Source: DATKPA01 sp051955985 (GTDB lineage Bacteria; Planctomycetota; Phycisphaerae; WQYP01). Taken from it: 64,000 nt of DNA. Shown piece after piece: positions 8,583-17,735 of the stretch. Position 1 is the stretch's first letter, and each line of letters opens with the position of its first letter. Below the pieces are notes generated by a model. That model had not been told where the DNA came from. It worked only from the letters and a program-made list of their open reading frames with translations, and did not search any database. The stretch covers positions 5,441-69,440 of the forward strand of contig JBQCGD010000036.1 of NCBI GenBank assembly GCA_051955985.1. The letters run 5' to 3'. Position numbers and translations under genes: made by a program.

Positions 8583-10154
8583 ATGCCGTTTTGCAGAACA
8601 CCCGTGCTGATCCTCTCGTTGACGCTCGTGGCGCACGCCCAGGCACTTCTCGCCGCCGCCCCCGCATCACAGCCGGCCACCGGTCCGGCCCGGCTGGCGA
8701 TCCCCGAGGAAGCCGCCCAGGATCGCGCGCAGCTGATGATCGTCAATCTCTTCAAGGCGGACTACGCCAAAACCTCGGCCGCCGATCGGCAGGCGCTCGC
8801 CCGCAAACTTCTCTCGCAGGCCGCCGAGACGCGCGATGATGCCACTGCGCGCTACGTGCTGCTGCAGGATGCGGATGAACTCGCGTCGCTCGCCGGCGAT
8901 CCCGTGACCGCCTACGCCGCCGCGACCGAGATTGCGCGCCTCTACCAGGCCGACACGATCGACCTGAAGAAGAAAACCCTCTTCCGTGCGAACGCCAGCG
9001 ACGCCACGCCGGCGGCCAGCGAGGCCCTCGCACGCGAAGCCCTCGATACTGCCGACGATGCCGCACTCCTCGATGATTTCGCGTCCGTGCAGCAGCTCGT
9101 CAACCTCGCCGAAAGCGCCGCCAACAAGACGCGCAACGTGCCGTTCGTCTCCTCCATCCAGCAGCGGCTCTTCGACCTGCGTTCGCTCATTGCCGATTAC
9201 CCGAAGGTGCAGCAGGCGCTCAAAAAACTCGCGGATTCCTCGAGCGATGCCGAGGATCATCTTCTCGTCGGCAAGTTTTACGCCCTTCGCAAGGGACAAT
9301 GGGACGTCGGCCTGCCGCACCTCGCGCAGGGGAGCGACGCCGCTCTCCGCACCGTGGCCACGCAGGACCTCGCCCGCCCCACCGACGGCCTCAAGCAGGC
9401 GACGCTCGGCGACGCCTGGTGGGATTTCGCCCAGACCCTCACCCCCGCCAACGGCGCGGCCCGGCGACATACCGAAGACCGCGCCCGCGAATGGTACCGG
9501 CTCGCCAAGCCCAACCTCGCCGGGCTCACGCTCACGCGCATCCAGGCGCGCCTGCAGAATTCCACCAGCGAACCCGCCGGAACGAGCGCTGCCGCCGTTG
9601 GGGGGAACACCGTCAATCTCCTCCCGCTGGTCGATCCCGCCAAGGACACGCTGGATGGCAAATGGGCGTTCGCCAACAACGCCCTGCACTGCATCGCGCC
9701 CACGCGCAACGCCCTCCTCGCCCTCCCCTACGATCCCACCGACGAATACGACCTGCGCCTCACCTTCATCCGCACCGAGGGCGACGGCGCCATCACCATC
9801 CTCCTCCCCTCCCACAACAAGCTGTTCGACTTCGCCCTCGACATCAAAGGCGACGGCCGCTTTGAGCGCGTCGCCAACAAGATCGCCCGGGACAATCCGA
9901 CCGCGGCCCCGGTCGTCATCACGAACAACCGCCGGTATGTGCTCACGCTGCAGATCCACAAGGACATCATCCGCGCCCTGCTCGACGACAAGCCGATCAC
10001 GCAGTGGAAGACCGACTACAAGGACCTCAGCCACTATGCAATCTGGAAAGTCCCCAACGACAAGCGGCTCGCGATCGGCGTGAACAATTCCAAGGTGGCG
10101 TTCCTGGAAATTCAGATTACGGAGCTCGCAGGCAAAGGGCATCCGGCGCGGTGA
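8583..10154 (+). CDS. exported protein of unknown function with C-terminal beta-sandwich-like region
   Basis: A 523-residue protein with a signal peptide (VLILSLTLVAHAQALLAAAPA). The first two thirds are helical, Ala- and Asp-rich and look like TPR-type solenoid repeats (SAADRQALARKLLSQAAE; YALRKGQWDVGLPHLAQGS). The last part (about 345-523) begins after LLPLVDPAKDTLDGKW and looks like a LamG/DUF1080-like beta sandwich (YDLRLTFIRTEGDGAITILL). This architecture is frequent in planctomycete exported proteins, from general knowledge. No catalytic motif is seen. It stands alone between pyrF (divergent) and the convergent nuoI. Confidence 0.75.
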   Translation: MPFCRTPVLILSLTLVAHAQALLAAAPASQPATGPARLAIPEEAAQDRAQLMIVNLFKADYAKTSAADRQALARKLLSQAAETRDDATARYVLLQDADELASLAGDPVTAYAAATEIARLYQADTIDLKKKTLFRANASDATPAASEALAREALDTADDAALLDDFASVQQLVNLAESAANKTRNVPFVSSIQQRLFDLRSLIADYPKVQQALKKLADSSSDAEDHLLVGKFYALRKGQWDVGLPHLAQGSDAALRTVATQDLARPTDGLKQATLGDAWWDFAQTLTPANGAARRHTEDRAREWYRLAKPNLAGLTLTRIQARLQNSTSEPAGTSAAAVGGNTVNLLPLVDPAKDTLDGKWAFANNALHCIAPTRNALLALPYDPTDEYDLRLTFIRTEGDGAITILLPSHNKLFDFALDIKGDGRFERVANKIARDNPTAAPVVITNNRRYVLTLQIHKDIIRALLDDKPITQWKTDYKDLSHYAIWKVPNDKRLAIGVNNSKVAFLEIQITELAGKGHPAR

Positions 10155-10240
10155 AGGGAATTCGCCGCCAGTCTTTCCGTTAGGCGGCGCTTCCGCAAAA
10201 CATTCTTACCGGCTCCCACGCTGCTCCCGGAGAATCCATG

Positions 10241-10265
10241 AAAAAACCGCGGCACGCGCCGCGGT
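10241..10265 (-). terminator. intrinsic terminator after nuoI
   Basis: On the minus strand a perfect 8-base stem ACCGCGGC/GCCGCGGT with a 4-base loop is followed by a run of six T. It lies about 33 bases after the nuoI stop and marks the end of that transcript. Confidence 0.85.
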
Positions 10266-10297
10266 CCAAGGTTCTTCTCGCTCTTATCCCGCCCGGT

Positions 10298-10843
10298 TCA
10301 CATCGGCTTCTTGCCGATCGTCCGGTCATACACGCTCAGCAGCTTCTCCTTGTCGAAGATCATCTCCTGCCGCGTGAGGCCCACCATGTCGTATTCATAG
10401 GTGAGTTCGATCGCATCCACCGGGCACGCCTCTTCGCACATGCCGCAGTAAATGCAGCGGAGTTCGTCGATGTCGAACTTCGCCGGATACTTTTCGCGAT
10501 CCGTCCAGGGAGCCTCTTCGCCGACGATGTGAATGCAGTGCGCCGGGCACGCCGTCGCACACATGTAGCAGGCAACGCATTTCACGCGCCCCCGTTCGTC
10601 CCGGTTCAGCCGGTGCACGCCGCGGTAGCGCTGGATGTCCATCCCGCCGTGGTAAAGGTCCTTGTTCTCTCGCCGTTCTTCCGGGTACTGCAGCGTCCGG
10701 TGCCCGCCCGTCACCGACTTGCCCAGGTGCCGAATCGTCGTCCCGAGCCCCGACAGCACCGCCGGCACGAACATCGTTTCGAAGCTGTTCAGCTTCGGCT
10801 CTTTCAACTCAATGACATCTTCCGGCTTCATGGCCACTCGCAA
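10298..10843 (-). CDS. nuoI: NADH-quinone oxidoreductase subunit I (ferredoxin-type)
   Basis: Peripheral subunit of respiratory complex I carrying two [4Fe-4S] clusters that pass electrons toward quinone. The 181-residue protein has two ferredoxin motifs: CVACYMCATACP (about residues 87-98) and CIYCGMCEEACP (about 127-138), each a CxxCxxCxxxCP pattern. The N-terminus lacks a signal peptide. The start is uncertain: TTG 10843 has GAGGGG upstream, while ATG 10831 has only a close GAGTGG. No other nuo gene is adjacent; instead a Rieske protein gene lies just upstream on the same strand, so this may be a solitary copy or part of a non-standard respiratory unit. Confidence 0.9.
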   Translation of the reverse strand: MRVAMKPEDVIELKEPKLNSFETMFVPAVLSGLGTTIRHLGKSVTGGHRTLQYPEERRENKDLYHGGMDIQRYRGVHRLNRDERGRVKCVACYMCATACPAHCIHIVGEEAPWTDREKYPAKFDIDELRCIYCGMCEEACPVDAIELTYEYDMVGLTRQEMIFDKEKLLSVYDRTIGKKPM

Positions 10844-10885
10844 AATAAGGGTTCCCCTCAGTATAGCCGCCCGCTCCCGCCCCGC

Positions 10886-11347
10886 CTACTGGGCGTACAG
10901 CTTGTCCAGGTCGACCACGAGCGTCCCGTCCGGCTGCTTCTCGGCCACCACACTGGGCAGCGGCTTCGTCGCCGGCCCCTTGATCGCACGCCCCAGCAGG
11001 TCGAACTCGCTCCCGTGGCACGGGCATTCAAAGCGGAAATCCTTCTCATCCCACTTCGCGTTGCACCCCATGTGCGTGCACTTCGGCCGGATCGCCAGCG
11101 GAACGCCCGAATCGTTCGTCACCACGATCCCGCATTTCGCATACTGCGACGTGTTCGCTGTTCCCGCGGGGTAGTTCGCCTCCGGCCCAATGTTCACCCG
11201 CCCGGTGGTGGTCACCTTCGGTTTTTCGCGCTGCAGCTCGCAACCGCCCAGCGCTCCGCACGCGCACCCCGCCGCCGCAAGCGCCGCCCCGATTCCCGCC
11301 ACATTCACCAGCACTTCACGCCGCGATACCCTGGATGGTCCGTCCAT
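10886..11347 (-). CDS. Rieske [2Fe-2S] protein with Tat-like signal
   Basis: A 153-residue Rieske protein. It binds a [2Fe-2S] cluster through CTHMGC and CPCHGSEFD (each giving one Cys and one His) and is probably the electron-transfer subunit of a quinol oxidase complex. The N-terminus SRREVLVNVAGIGAAL is a twin-arginine-type signal and is followed by Cys-rich CACGALGGC, which could be a lipobox or part of an anchor. Start ATG 11347 has AAGGAG 5 bases upstream. It lies 43 bases before nuoI on the same strand, so the two are probably cotranscribed. No cytochrome b gene is nearby, so its partner complex is unknown. Confidence 0.88.
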   Translation of the reverse strand: MDGPSRVSRREVLVNVAGIGAALAAAGCACGALGGCELQREKPKVTTTGRVNIGPEANYPAGTANTSQYAKCGIVVTNDSGVPLAIRPKCTHMGCNAKWDEKDFRFECPCHGSEFDLLGRAIKGPATKPLPSVVAEKQPDGTLVVDLDKLYAQ

Positions 11348-11455
11348 GACAACTCCTTACATGCATCCGCACACCCGCGCCGACGACGGCCATTATCGCA
11401 ATCCCACGCCTCCCCACAACCCCGCGGCAGATCCCCCCGCCCGCGCCCCCGCCCG

Positions 11456-14400
11456 TTACCCCCGCACCCGCTTTCCGTGCACCATCCACATCCCGTCGCC
11501 AATTTGCCCCGCCACGGTCACTTTTCCAAGCGCTCCCCGGATCGTCACATTTCCGGAAAAATCGCCCGCCAGGTGCCGCGGCTTGCTGCCCGTGACGGTG
11601 AGGCTCCCCAGCGACGGCGCGGTGATCCCGCTGAGCGAGACATTGTCGCCGGCCCAATTCGCCGCCACCACCGACCCGATCACCTCCGCCGAGTTGATCA
11701 GCAGGTCCTGCACCATTCCCAGCCGCAGCGCCAGGCTTCCGCCGGCCGAGCGGATCGCCAGCGTCGCCGGCCCGGCAACATCCCGCAGCGTGATCGCCGC
11801 CGCCGTCCCCGCGATGCTCACGTTCCCCAGCAGGTTCGTCGACGGGGCAATCACCGTCTTGATCGCCGTGTGATCCTTCGCATTGTTCGCATTGCCCACC
11901 GTCAGCCCGCCCAGCGAGAACAGCCCGTCATCCCCGGCCCTGGGCGTCTTCGCCGTGGTAAAGGTCAACGCCGATTTTCCGTTGCTCCCCGCGACGGCGA
12001 CATGGAATCCATTTGCGGCGTTCGTCACCGTCCCCGTCCCGCCGCCGGTGAGCGACATCGTCACCCGCGTGCCGTCGGCATCGTTGAGCACCAGCGACGC
12101 AGCCCCCTTGCGACCCGCCACGGCCCCGAACTGCCACGCCACTCTCACACGCTGCGGCGCCGCCGCCGTGTTGTTGAGTTCGTTCAACTCCGTCACGCTC
12201 GAGAACGCATCGGCCATCGCGGTGATGGAAAGCATTCCCGTCCCCATCGCCTGCGTCACCACAAACGTCACGTTGAAGGTGATCGACTTCCCCGCCGCCA
12301 ACGGCGACCGCAGCCACACCCGCTTCGCCAGCGCCGCCGCAATGTTGTACTTCCCGCCGCCCCACACCCGCACATCCACCGCCACCGCCGCCGCCGGCGA
12401 TGCTGCCAGCGCGCCCGCGCCGACGTTCTTCACCGTCACCGGCACCGTGATCACATCCCCCGGCAGATATTCCGACAACGGCCTGACGACCTTGCCCACC
12501 GCCACCGTGAGGTCCGGCTCCTTCACCACGTTCACCGTCTTCGAATCCACCTGCACGTACGAAGTCCCCGGCGCATCCTGCACCCACAGCGTCACCGCGT
12601 GGTTCCCCTCCGACAGGCTCGCCGGCAGCGTGAACGAGAAGCCATGGTTCGCCGAGCCCAGCGTCGGCTCAAGATCCGTGCGCGAAACCTTCGCCGCAAA
12701 CGGCGTCCCCGCCTTCCCATCCACATCCAGGCGCACCATCACCGGCGCACTTCCCGCATTCGCGTCATAGCCCCACCCCGTCACCACTCCGTTCGTCGCG
12801 TTTTCAATCTTTCCCGCCGGACGCGTCGCCCCGGAGAGCGGCGCCAGGAGCGCGCTGTAATTCGCCACAACGGCCGCGTTGGCGGCAATCGTCGCCGCCG
12901 CGTTGGCATTGGCCGCCCCCTCCGGCACGCCGCCGTACGTCACGTTGGGGTTCGAATAATACGGAATCGTCTGCCCGGGATCGTAGCTCATGATGTCGTG
13001 GTAGAGCACACCGCTGTTGCCGTAAAACCGGTATCCGTGGGCCGTCTGGAACCCGCCGGAATCTGGATCGTTTTGCGTGTCGTGCCGTGCGCCGAAGTTG
13101 TGCCCGAGTTCGTGGGCGAGCACATAATTGGTCGCTTCTTGCGCATCGAGCACCGTAAACGCCTGGTTCACATCCCCGCCCGGGGAATTCAGCTCGCTCC
13201 CGAGCCCGATGAGGCTGCCATCCGTGTCGGTCGTTGACGGACCATTCACGAACAGTGAGACAAGGTCCGCGTGGTACCGCTGCCGCAGCGTCGCCGCGCT
13301 GTCCATATATCCGTCCGACGCATTCTGCAGGCGCGTCAGGTCGGCGTAGTAGCTCCCCGATTCCATGTAACTGATCTGCTCCGCATCGACGACGCGGATC
13401 TCCACCGGAATGAGGCTGTTCTCCATCGCCAGGTTGTTCTGCGCCACCGCGTTGCTGATGACGCTTTGGATGTTGAACATCGCAGCCCCTGCCGCTTGCG
13501 TGTAGAGCACCAGCAGATCGACGATGGTGACCGGGGTGATCGTTTCCGTCAGCGAGTTTGATTGCGACGGCAGGAAGTCCGCAGACCCGTTGTAAACCGC
13601 GGAGAGCGAATGCGTGCCGGGGGAAAGGACGCTCATCGTCAGCGTCGCGACGCCGTTGTTCACCGTGCCGCTGCCAAGAAGCGTCGCGCCATCAAAGAAC
13701 GAAACGTTGCCGGTCGCCGCGCCGCTACCGGTCAGGACCATCGCCGTCAATGTCACCGCATCCCCCTGGCGTGCGTTGAGAATTGATGTGGAAAGCTGCG
13801 TCGTCGTGGTGATCTTCGACACCGTCACCGACAGGTCCCCCGAACTGCTCCCCAGATAATTGGCATCGCCGCCGTAAACCGCCTTGATCGTGTGCGAGCC
13901 AGCGCCCAATGGCACGGGGAGCGTAACTCCCTCTCTCAGCGTTGTCGCGTAATCCCATGTTCCCAAAAGCACGCCTGCATCAAATAACTGCACGCTCCCG
14001 GTCGCCCTCACTGCCGCGACGGTCGAGACATTCACATGGAACACCTCGGGCCTCGAGATCTGGGCCACCTCGGCGAGCGACAGGTTCGTGCTCGTCGCCA
14101 GTCGCTCCACATCAATATTGAATGCCGCCGAGCTGCTCCCGGCGTAATAACCGTCCCCGTGATATATTGCCGTCAGCGCATGCACGCCGGTTGCTAGCGC
14201 ATTCCCCGGCGCCAGCCGCACCTCCCCATTCGCCAGCGTCCCCGTTGCGAGCAACGCGTTCCCTTCATAAAGGTCCACACTCCCCGTCGGCATGACCCCT
14301 GGGAGCCCGGAAACACGCGCCAGCATCACCGGCGCCGCCGTCGGCAAGCCCACCTGCACCAGGGACAGCGCCACTGTCGACGCCGCCGGATTCACCGTGA

Positions 14401-16906
14401 CGACCACCGGCGAAGACGACGCGCTCTGCCCACTGTCGCTTTGGAATAACGCCGTGATGCTGTCGCTTCCCGCCGTCAGAGCTGCGGTCGTGAAGCTCGC
14501 CACCCCGTTCGCGTCCAGCACGGCGCTTCCCAGCATCTGGCTGCCGCTCTTGAACACAACAGTCCCAGACCAGAAATCTCCCCCGGCCGGCAACTGCGCC
14601 GTGAGCGTCACGATCTCCCCGGCATTGATCGCCCCTTTCGAAGCCGACAGCACCGGCGCGGGCGGCGGATCGCTGGACACGTTCAGCACCCGCACGCCGT
14701 TGGCCGTCCGGACAAATAGCGTCTTACCGTCCGGCGACGTCGCCATCAGCGAGAGTGATCCCTGCGGATAGGAAGAGAACCCCAGCGTGTCGTCAATATT
14801 CAATGTCCGCTTCTGGGCAAACGTGCTGGTGTCGTAGACGCTGACAAAGCTGCTGTTGTAGCCCCACACGTACATTTCATTCTGCACGGGATTGAACGTC
14901 ACCGCCCCGCCGACAAGGCCCGTCGCGACAATCTGCAACTGCCGGTTCAGCACGGTCGTGCCGTAAAAATAGTTCGTGGATGCCACAAGGGTGCCGTTGG
15001 CATTGATCGCCGCCGTGCGGTTGCCGGAGAAACTGTTCAGCGTATTGGCCACCAGCGTCCCGCTGGCCATGTCATAGAGCCGCATCGGCGCATAGGTTGC
15101 GTCCCAATCATCGATCAGCACCGTCTTGTCGTCCGTTGAGCGATACAGTACGCCGCCCCCGCCAAGACTGGTGAACCCCGACGCGGTGGCGTTGCTGACC
15201 GATCCATTCGCAATATTCAGCACATGGGCGGGCAGATAATTTCCCGATCCGTTTTGATTGGGTGCAAAGTACGCCAGCGAATTCGACACTGCGACAATTG
15301 AATTCGGCGTCCCTTCGCCGCCATACGCCGTGACATACGCCACCTGCGTGTCCACCCCCGTAGTCGTGTTCACTTCGTGAATCACCTCCGCCCCCTGATC
15401 AGGAATCAACAGAATATTCCCATCCGGCGTCACATCCGCCGGACCGGGCTTCCCGATAATGTGGAACGCCGGCATAAAGGCGCCGGTCGTCAAATTCAGC
15501 CGCAGGATGTCTCCGTTGTCACACAGAATATCCAGCTCGTTCCGCGCGGAATTGATCACCATATCGTCCGCGTTCTGCACCGGCAGCGTCGAACGCGACG
15601 ACCGCACCACGATCGGCACCGTCTGCGAAACCAGCGAAGCACCGGTTGTCGCGGTGTACACCGCCTGGAAGTCAAACACCCCCGCCGACGGCAGAGTCGC
15701 CGTTAATGTCGCCGTCCCCCCCTGCAGCGTCGCCGATCCAAATGTCACCCCTCCGTTCACAAACGTCACCGAACCCGTGGCGCCGCCTCCGATCGTAGCG
15801 GTCAGCGTGACCGCAACCCCCTGCGAAACCGAAGCCGCCGACGCATTGAATGAAACTGTCTGAAACGCCGATTCATCGACATTCACCACCCGCACGCCGC
15901 TGCCGCCCGCAATGTAGAGGGTCTTTCCATCCGTCGACGTCGTCATCAACCCTTCCCCCGCCGGGTCATACCAGTTGAACCCGAACGTCTCTCCCAGGTC
16001 GAATGTCGCCTTCACCTGAAACGTCGTCGCATCATACGCCAGCAGCCTGCTCGAGTTTGTCGGCAAAATGTACAGCGTGTTGAACACCGGGCTGAGGAGC
16101 GATGCGCCCCCCGGCAAGTCCGCCTGCAGCCGCTGAAACTGCCCATCTCGAACAACGGTCCGGTAGTAATCCGACTCCGCCACCAGCGTCGCGTTGGCAT
16201 TGAGGGTCATGTTCGCCGCGGAGTATTCTGTTGCGGCAGCCTGCGAAACCACGCGCCCCTGCGGCACGCTGTACAGCCACGCGGGCCCGTTGCTGCCATT
16301 GAAATTGTCCAACACCACACTGTTTCGGTCCGGCGAGCGGTACACACGCCCATCCCCGCCGTAGCTCGTCAGCGCCGGCGTCGTCGTGTATGTCACCGCC
16401 CCCGTCGCAATGTTCAAGACGTGCACTGGCAAATAATTGCCGGACCCAGCTTGGTTTGCCGTGAAATACGCCGTGGTGTCCGACACTGCCACCAGCGCAT
16501 TCGGATTCGACTCTCCGCCGTACGGGCCAATGCTGTAATTCAGAAGCGTGTCCGTCCCCGTCGCCAGGTCCACTTTGTGAATCACCCGCGCCGACCGGTC
16601 CGTCAGCAACAAATAATGCCCGTCCGGCGTAATATCCCCCGGTCCCGGCGATCCCGGAATATTGATCGACGACAGCATCGCCCCCGTCCCCGCATCGTAG
16701 CGGTACACCGCGTTGGACCCCACCACATCCAACTGATTCCGCGTCGCATCAAAGATCAACCCATAATGGTCGGCAACTGGCAGCAGCGTCGCCGCCAGCA
16801 GCAATCGCGACTCCAACCCCTCCACCATCATCCGCTTCTCCCGCAATCCTCCATCCCGCCTCGCCCGCTGACGCCGCCTGCCCGATACGTTCCCACTGAT
16901 GCGCAT
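11456..16906 (-). CDS. giant secreted multidomain metalloprotease (beta-propellers, Ig-like repeats, reprolysin-type peptidase, CARDB)
   Basis: A 1816-residue predicted secreted protein. In order: an N-terminal LESRLLLAA stretch (the planctomycete LEPRLL-like export/anchor signature); two long YVTN-like beta-propeller regions (about residues 35-345 and 450-740) that are duplicates of each other; about five Ig-like bacterial domains (one between the propellers, four at about 740-1130) with SGxVxFxxG patterns; a zinc peptidase with HELGHNFGARHD (about 1264-1275) and Met-turn DIMSY; a CARDB-like domain (about 1455-1590); and a beta-rich tail. Met at 16906 is chosen because the frame upstream runs through a terminator hairpin at 17017-17044. 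It is flanked by two Rieske genes on the same strand, but the terminator suggests its own transcript. Confidence 0.85.
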   Translation of the reverse strand: MRISGNVSGRRRQRARRDGGLREKRMMVEGLESRLLLAATLLPVADHYGLIFDATRNQLDVVGSNAVYRYDAGTGAMLSSINIPGSPGPGDITPDGHYLLLTDRSARVIHKVDLATGTDTLLNYSIGPYGGESNPNALVAVSDTTAYFTANQAGSGNYLPVHVLNIATGAVTYTTTPALTSYGGDGRVYRSPDRNSVVLDNFNGSNGPAWLYSVPQGRVVSQAAATEYSAANMTLNANATLVAESDYYRTVVRDGQFQRLQADLPGGASLLSPVFNTLYILPTNSSRLLAYDATTFQVKATFDLGETFGFNWYDPAGEGLMTTSTDGKTLYIAGGSGVRVVNVDESAFQTVSFNASAASVSQGVAVTLTATIGGGATGSVTFVNGGVTFGSATLQGGTATLTATLPSAGVFDFQAVYTATTGASLVSQTVPIVVRSSRSTLPVQNADDMVINSARNELDILCDNGDILRLNLTTGAFMPAFHIIGKPGPADVTPDGNILLIPDQGAEVIHEVNTTTGVDTQVAYVTAYGGEGTPNSIVAVSNSLAYFAPNQNGSGNYLPAHVLNIANGSVSNATASGFTSLGGGGVLYRSTDDKTVLIDDWDATYAPMRLYDMASGTLVANTLNSFSGNRTAAINANGTLVASTNYFYGTTVLNRQLQIVATGLVGGAVTFNPVQNEMYVWGYNSSFVSVYDTSTFAQKRTLNIDDTLGFSSYPQGSLSLMATSPDGKTLFVRTANGVRVLNVSSDPPPAPVLSASKGAINAGEIVTLTAQLPAGGDFWSGTVVFKSGSQMLGSAVLDANGVASFTTAALTAGSDSITALFQSDSGQSASSSPVVVTVNPAASTVALSLVQVGLPTAAPVMLARVSGLPGVMPTGSVDLYEGNALLATGTLANGEVRLAPGNALATGVHALTAIYHGDGYYAGSSSAAFNIDVERLATSTNLSLAEVAQISRPEVFHVNVSTVAAVRATGSVQLFDAGVLLGTWDYATTLREGVTLPVPLGAGSHTIKAVYGGDANYLGSSSGDLSVTVSKITTTTQLSTSILNARQGDAVTLTAMVLTGSGAATGNVSFFDGATLLGSGTVNNGVATLTMSVLSPGTHSLSAVYNGSADFLPSQSNSLTETITPVTIVDLLVLYTQAAGAAMFNIQSVISNAVAQNNLAMENSLIPVEIRVVDAEQISYMESGSYYADLTRLQNASDGYMDSAATLRQRYHADLVSLFVNGPSTTDTDGSLIGLGSELNSPGGDVNQAFTVLDAQEATNYVLAHELGHNFGARHDTQNDPDSGGFQTAHGYRFYGNSGVLYHDIMSYDPGQTIPYYSNPNVTYGGVPEGAANANAAATIAANAAVVANYSALLAPLSGATRPAGKIENATNGVVTGWGYDANAGSAPVMVRLDVDGKAGTPFAAKVSRTDLEPTLGSANHGFSFTLPASLSEGNHAVTLWVQDAPGTSYVQVDSKTVNVVKEPDLTVAVGKVVRPLSEYLPGDVITVPVTVKNVGAGALAASPAAAVAVDVRVWGGGKYNIAAALAKRVWLRSPLAAGKSITFNVTFVVTQAMGTGMLSITAMADAFSSVTELNELNNTAAAPQRVRVAWQFGAVAGRKGAASLVLNDADGTRVTMSLTGGGTGTVTNAANGFHVAVAGSNGKSALTFTTAKTPRAGDDGLFSLGGLTVGNANNAKDHTAIKTVIAPSTNLLGNVSIAGTAAAITLRDVAGPATLAIRSAGGSLALRLGMVQDLLINSAEVIGSVVAANWAGDNVSLSGITAPSLGSLTVTGSKPRHLAGDFSGNVTIRGALGKVTVAGQIGDGMWMVHGKRVRG

Positions 16907-17016
16907 ACTTCCCACGTGCCTTCTCCAACCAGAATCCGCGATGCCCATCCCTGGGTGCGTCTTTTTCCCACTGTCGAGCCGCCGATTTTCCACCCCGCCC
17001 CCCTCCCCCGTCAATG

Positions 17017-17044
17017 AAAAAGCCGCGATGAGCTTCATCGCGGC
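17017..17044 (-). terminator. intrinsic terminator after the second Rieske gene
   Basis: Minus-strand perfect 10-base stem GCCGCGATGA/TCATCGCGGC with a 3-base loop, followed by TTTTTC. It sits about 40 bases after the Rieske stop. It also falls inside the extended N-terminus of the giant-protease frame, which argues that the protease starts downstream at 16906. Confidence 0.88.
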
Positions 17045-17085
17045 CTATTTTCCTGATCCCGATAACGCCGTCTCCCCCCACCTTC

Positions 17086-17607
17086 TCACGCGATCGTCAC
17101 ACTGGCGTCCTTCGCGTCCGCACCCACCACCCGGCTCGTGTCCACCTCAATCACCCCGTCCCCGTCCAGCCGCACCGCATAATGCCCCAGCGGATCCAGG
17201 CTCGCCGGCACGTTCTTCCCCTTCCCCGGCCCGCGCACATTCTTCCCCTCAAAATCAAACTCCGCCCCGTGGCACTTGCAATGGAACAGTTCCTTCCCCG
17301 CCACCGGCGCCACGTCGCACGCCTTGTGCGTGCACTTGGGCGCTATCGCATGAATCACGTTCCCTTCCCGCACCACGATCGCCAACGCCTTCAAATCCGG
17401 CCCCTTGATCACCTTTGCCGTCTTGTCCGCAATGTCCCCCGGCTTCCCCGCCTTCACCCAGTGGCCGCCCGCCGGCGCATCCGCCGCACGCGCCGCCCCG
17501 GAAAGCGCCGGCATCGCCACCGCCGCCGCGGCCATCATCCCCAGCACCACCCGCCGCGACGGGCCCGCTTCCCCTTGACCACAACCGCACCCGCACTGCT
17601 TCTCCAT
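17086..17607 (-). CDS. Rieske [2Fe-2S] protein, second paralogue, Tat-type signal
   Basis: A 173-residue Rieske-domain protein with cluster motifs CTHKAC and CKCHGAEFD. A Cys-rich N-terminal tag (CGCGCG) precedes a clear twin-arginine signal SRRVVLGMMAAAAVAMPALSGAARA, so it is probably exported folded and is soluble in the periplasm rather than anchored. Start ATG 17607 has GAGGAG 8 bases upstream. Its strong terminator shows it is transcribed alone. It differs from the first Rieske protein in the residue after CTH (K versus M), in the second cluster motif and in lacking the extra cysteines after the signal. The partner is unknown; an arsenite-oxidase-like or quinol-oxidation role is possible but unsupported by neighbours. 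Confidence 0.88.
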   Translation of the reverse strand: MEKQCGCGCGQGEAGPSRRVVLGMMAAAAVAMPALSGAARAADAPAGGHWVKAGKPGDIADKTAKVIKGPDLKALAIVVREGNVIHAIAPKCTHKACDVAPVAGKELFHCKCHGAEFDFEGKNVRGPGKGKNVPASLDPLGHYAVRLDGDGVIEVDTSRVVGADAKDASVTIA

Positions 17608-17735
17608 GGAATCGGCTCCTCAAAAGCAATCAACCAGTGGACATACTTTACGGACAAACGTTAAGTGCCACCTTTTCTTGCCCCCGTGAAGTGCCCCCCG
17701 CCCCCGCCTCGATTCGCTCCATTTTCGCGATCTTC

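Noticed and set aside
10238..13237. A 999-codon open frame on the + strand opposite nuoI, the Rieske gene and the giant protease
   Set aside because: It is Arg/His/Pro-rich, has no recognisable motif and lies antisense to three well-supported genes; high GC keeps such frames open.
16907..17038. N-terminal extension of the giant protease to 17038
   Set aside because: The extension reads through the stem and T run of the Rieske terminator; Met at 16906 precedes the usual LESRLLLAA signature.
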